Source: Serripes groenlandicus
Taxonomy: Eukaryota; Mollusca; Bivalvia; Cardiida; Cardiidae
NCBI GenBank assembly: GCA_031761405.1
Contig: JASEVX010000013.1
Location: 45,935,964 to 45,999,963 of the forward strand
Reading direction: 5' to 3'
Length of the DNA stretch: 64,000 nucleotides
In this document: piece by piece, positions 55,901 to 61,900 of the stretch
Layout: every line of letters begins with the position of its first letter
How positions within the stretch are numbered: position 1 is the stretch's first letter
Program-made: the position numbers and the translations under genes
The notes under the pieces: model-generated
Told to the model about the DNA's origin: nothing
The model's input: only the letters and a program-made list of their open reading frames with translations
The model's database searches: none

Positions 55901-58900
55901 TGAACGGTTTTTGAGTTATGAGGTAAGGTTAAAAATGTGTGACAACGCAGACACAGACGACGACGATGTCCAAGGTATTAAAATAGCCAGACTTTTTTAA
56001 CTAAACAATAGGGCCATGATGGCCCTAGATCGCTCACCTTAATTATACAATGTACTGCAATGCAAAACACATCAAGACAATTATTCTGAATGTAACCTAC
56101 ACAGTGTTAACAAGATTTTCCTTCATTTGGCCTAGTGATCTATATTTTTACCTGATATGACCAATATTCCAACATGGACTAGATATCATCAAGACAACAT
56201 TCTGACAAATTTTCAACTTGCTCAAAGTAAAAAATGCGGCCTCCGGAGTTTGAACAATATTTTCCTTTATTGACCTTGTTTCTGACCCAATATAACCCAT
56301 ATTCGAACTTGACCTAGATATCATTCATTTTGACCAAATTTCAAGCTGCTGCAACAAAAAATGCGGCTTCTACAGTGTTAACAAGATTTCCCTTCAATTT
56401 GGCCTTGTGACCTAGTTTCTGACCCAATATGATCCATATTCGAACTTGACCTAGAAATTTTTAAGACAAACATACTGACAAAATTTCTGAAGCAAAAATT
56501 GCGGCCTCTAGAGTGTTAACAAGATTTCCCTTCAATTTGACCTTGTGACCTACTTTTTGACCCAACATGACCCATGTTAGAACTTGACTTACATATAATC
56601 AAGACAAACATTCTGATAAAAGTTTCATCATGCTTAAGTTAAAAATGCAGTATCCAGAGTGTTAACCAGATTTTCCTTCAATTTGGCCTAGTCACCTAGT
56701 TTTTAACCGGGCATGACCCATATTCGAACATATTCAAACCGCTGAAACAAAAATTGCGGCCTCTAGGGTGTTAACAAGATTTTCCTTCAATTTGACCTAG
56801 TGACCTACTTTTTGACCCAACATGACCCTTGTTCGAACTTGACCTACATATCATCAAGACAAACATTCTGATTAAGTTTCAACATGCTCAAGTTGAAAAT
56901 GTGGCCTCTGGAGTGTTAACAAGATTTCCCTTCAATTTGACCTAGTTTTTGACCTCATATGGCCTAGTTTCGAACTTGTCCAAGATTTGATGGCGATGAA
57001 TGTTCTGATAAACTTTCATGAAGATTGGATGCAAAATGTAGCCTGTAGAGTGTTAACAAGAGAAAATGTTGACGACGCACGACGGACGGACGTCGGACAA
57101 AATGTGATCACAATATTTCACCTTGCACTTCGTGCATAGTTGAGCTAAAAAGCAGACGAGCTAATAATGTATTATATATACAATTAATGAAAACTGATGG
57201 AAGTTTTTATTACCGACGTTGTATTTTCATACTATACCACTGGAATTATTTTTCACTAGGAAATTATGACTTCTTTCATTCCAGTATAAGACTAGAAAGG
57301 AGGGAGTGAACAGGTCTTTTCCCCACAATATTTCTCTTATCACTCAACCAAATCCTATGTTGTGGGTACTCAAAAGAATCGTCTCACTGAGATGATTCTT
57401 TTGAGAACCCACAACATAGGGTTTGAATTTCAAATAAAGATTTTAGAACATGAAAAATGCCCCTTATCTAGAGCTCTGACCTACATTTGTTTGTAGCATA
57501 ATGTAATATGAGCCTGTGCATGAGGAAATGGTACAAGTTGGCTTTTGTGCAAAATGTAGATCCAGATTATCTTGTGAAACGAGAATTCTGATCAAGTTCT
57601 ACATTTTCCATATATTTTTTATGTACACAAGCTTGTATAGAAGCTTCTGTCAAATTGTGTAGATTCTGACAAGAGTAGATTAACAGGCTGATGGGAAGCT
57701 ATACTCTGCCAACTTTCCCATGCATTTGAGTTTACAATCTCAGTAAAACCAGAGATAAAATTCGCTCCCTTGTACGCAGATCTGAAGACTGCCTCATACA
57801 GGTTGTCTCCGATTGACCTTTGCGCCAGCTTATTGAATTGACCTTTGCGTCAGATTATCGAATTGACCTTTGTGTCAGCTCATCGAATTGACCTTTGCGC
57901 CAGCTTATCAAATTGACTTCACAAAATCGCAAGGTTATAAACAGGTTATAAACAGGGGAGATAACCCAAATAAATAAACGATATCAAGAAGTGGGGATTG
58001 TTGAGAAATGAATCGAGCATTGGTTGCAAGGTGTGATTTTACTGGTAAAAGAAACCAACAGCTGAAAGATTGATATTAATTAAGAGTTGAAAATATTGCA
58101 ATAAAAGGTAAAATTGCTCGTTTGGAGCAATTTCACCTTTTACCGCAATGTTTTCAAAAGTCTTGTTCAATGGCGGGTGTCAAATGTCGTCTGTAGTAAC
58201 GTGTTAATGAGAATGATGATTTTCCGATGTATAACTGGTTTACTGACCTTTCCCGTCTCTACTGACATTGCTCGGACACGATGATACAGTTCATCATCAT
58301 GAGCCACATAAATCCCTCCTTCAACGATGTCACTCCTGCTGTCAGTCTTAGAGAACGTCTTCTCTAGTTCCACCTGAAATATGTCCAGCTTGTCCGAAAA
58401 TAAATCGCCAACTAGACGCAGCATGACGGAGTTTGTGGAGGAACTGATATAGGTTACATGAACGTCCCATTCTTTGTCCTCGGGTAAGACCAGTGCATCT
58501 GTGAGAAAGATCAATACAGAGTTAACCCTTTCCCACCTGTAGACGCATTTTAGCATTTTAGACGACTTTTGAAACATCGTGACAAAAGGAGAAATTGCTC
58601 AAAACGAGCAATTTCTCCTTATTGCCACAACGTTTTCAACTCTTTCCAGTAATTATACCTTCATTTTCAGAGATTTTCTGAAAGTATTCTAGATGTTTTC
58701 AAAGTCGTATGTGGGAAAGAGTTAACCCTTTCCCACTTACAAGAAATCTGTGTCTGATGACATTTAGGCAAAAAAGAGATTAATCTTCATAAATTACAGT
58801 TTAATTATTAAATGGAGTTGAAAATATTGTGGCAAAAGGAGAAAATGTTCATCATGAGCAATTTCTCATTTAACCCTTTCCCTCTTACAACAATTCTGCA

Positions 58901-61900
58901 GCAGACGACTGAACATATTTTGTCAAAAAATGGAATATCTCTATAATTGAATGGATAACCTATGACTAAAAGTGGAAAACATTGTGGCAAAAGGAGAAAT
59001 TGCTCGTTTTGAGCAATTTCTTCTTTTTTCACTAGGTTTTAAAAAAGCCGTCTGCTGCAGAGGCATCAGAAAGCGTCTATATGAGGAAAAGGGTTAACCA
59101 CAATGTTTTCAATAGTCGTCTGCAGCAGATGCATCTACAAGTAGGAAAGAATTAAGAGCTAAAGAGTTTAAAATAATGAGAAGTAAACTGCTCTTTTTCC
59201 CAAATTGTATCTTCCATTACCTTATCAAGCCCTATATTGTAGGTACTCAAGTAAGCATACCAGGTTTGATCTCCGGTTGTGGCACAACGTTTATGGTGAA
59301 ATGCCCGTTGGCAAGACATATTTCCTAGCCTAGTACTGGTAAGTTTACACAGGAAACTTGAAAAAGTGACCTGGCACCGTGATATAACTGAACTGGCACC
59401 GTGATATAACTGAACTGGCACCATGATATAACTGAACTGGCACCGTGATATTACTGAACTAATGTTGAAACCTAAAACCACATGAAAACAAAACAAAAGA
59501 ATATTTAACCCTTTCCCACATACGACAATTATTCAGCAGACAACTTTGAACATATTTTGTCAAACAAGAGGGCCATGATGGCCCTAGTTCGCTCACCTTA
59601 ATTTTACAATGTACTGCAATGACAAGAAGATTTTTAAAGTTTTAGCATGTACATATAAGGAAAAACAAGCCCTGCCCTGTTGCGGCCATGTTTTTTCAAC
59701 AGATCGGAAATAATTAAACAATCTTCATAGAGGGTGTCCTTAGGAACATAAATTTTGTGCAAAATAATTTTTAAATCGGGCCAGCACTTTTGGACAAGAA
59801 AGTTTTTAAGATTTGGCAATTTTCCCCTTTTCTAATGCTGCAGCAACCAAAGTTCTACTTGGAATTAAATTCTTTGAACAACATTGAAAGGGGACCACCT
59901 TAGGACCATTTCTGTGAAGTTATTTTGAAATCTGGCCAGTACTTTTGGACAAGAAGATTTTTAAAGTTTTAACAATGCACATATAAGGAAAACAAGCCCC
60001 ACCCCCTTGCGGCCATGGTTTTCAACGGATCGGAAATATTTGAGCATGCTTGGTAGGGGGTGCCCCAAGGAACATTTGTGCAAAATAATTTTTAAATCGG
60101 GCCAACACATTTGGACAAGAAGATTTTTTAAGATTTGGCAATTTTCCCCTTTTCTGATGCCGCAACAGCCAAAGTTCTACATGGAATTAAATTCTTTGAA
60201 CAACTTTGAAAGGGGACCACCTAAGGACCATTCCTGTGAAGTTATTTTGAAATCTGTCCATTGGTTTAGTAGAAGAAGTCATTTGTAGGAAATTGTTAAC
60301 AGACGGCCGGACGCCGGACATTCAGTGATCACAAATGCTCACCTTGCACTTCGTGCATAGGTGAGCTAAAAATAGAAAATCTCTATAATTGAATGGATAA
60401 CCTGTGACTAAAAGTGGAAAACATGGTGGAAAAAGGAGAAATAATTGTCTTGATGTGTTTTGCATTGCAGTACATTGTATAATTAAGGTGAGCGATCCAG
60501 GGCCATCATGGCCCTCTTGTTATAAACTCAACGTCTTTTTATATTTATAAACAAACTGACGATTGCTTATGTTTTTGAATAAAACAAAACCTTGTGAAAT
60601 ACCAAGTGACTGTCAAATATGTATAAACAATGCATCACTTTGGAATCTTCTAATGTGAGGTAAGTTATGTTTTCCTCGTGGAGATGCATTTGCAGCAGTA
60701 GACTTTTGAATACATTGTGACAAAAGGAGATATTGCCACATTGTTTACAACTCTTTTCAATATTCATACTTTTATTTATAGGGATTTACCTTGATTTTGC
60801 CTTAACCCTTTCCCTGATACGACAATTCTGCAGCAGACAACTTTGAACATATTTTGTCAAAAAATAGAAAATCTCTATAATTGAATGGATAACCTGTGAC
60901 TAGAAGTGGAAAAAGGAGAAATTGCTCGTTTTGAGCAATTTCTTCTTTTGTCACTATGTTTTCAAAAAGCCGTTTGCTGCAGAGCCGTCAGAAAGCGTCT
61001 ATATGAAGGAAAGGGTTAAGAAAAGAAAATAGGTTCCTAATCCAGAGCCTCTCTTATTTAACATATCTAAATTTAAAAAAAATCTTTGATTGATTGATTG
61101 GAATTAACCCTTTCCCTCATATAGACGCTTTCTGATGCCTCTGCAGCAGACGGCTTTTTGAAAACATAGTGACAAAAGAAGAAATTGCACAAAACATTTA
61201 GTCATAGGTTATCCATTCAATTATAGAGATTTTCCATTTTTTGACAAAATATGTTCAAAGTCGTCTGCTGCAGATATGTTGTATGAGGGAAAGGGTTAAA
61301 TGCTGTTTTCAACAATATTTCAGTCATATCACAACAGCAAGCATGTGTTTCCTGGCTTATTCACACCAGTTCTCCACACAACAGTCTTTCCCAGAAACTG
61401 GCTGCTCTTCCACATAGACAAATGATGCTTGGCACATTGACTTTTGTAAAATATCGGAAAGAATGTTGACAGTGCTGGGGTCAAAACCCCTGTATTGACA
61501 GTTAATTAATATTGCTTCAGGCTGAGAAAATATCGGAAGAATAACAATTAAACCAATTAAGAAATGCCAAGACAAATAAATTAAAAATTTGAGACAATTA
61601 ACTATTCCAAGTGAATGTTATTCATGCAGACCGCTTTGGATTCCACCAACCTTACTTAGCTCTAACTATTACTTAAATACTAATAAGCATATTTTTATCA
61701 ATTTTTGTTTTTCCTAATATTTCGTAAAACATGAATGGTGAAAGGTATTTAAGTAAATGACAAAGTTGATATAAATAGTTAACTTTGTGACTAACAATAC
61801 TTATTAAGAAATGAAATATCTTGGGGTTCTTGTTAGGGAAACAAACAAGAACGCCGCCGAGCGAACGTAAAGAAGAGTTACATGACTTTGTAAAGACAAG

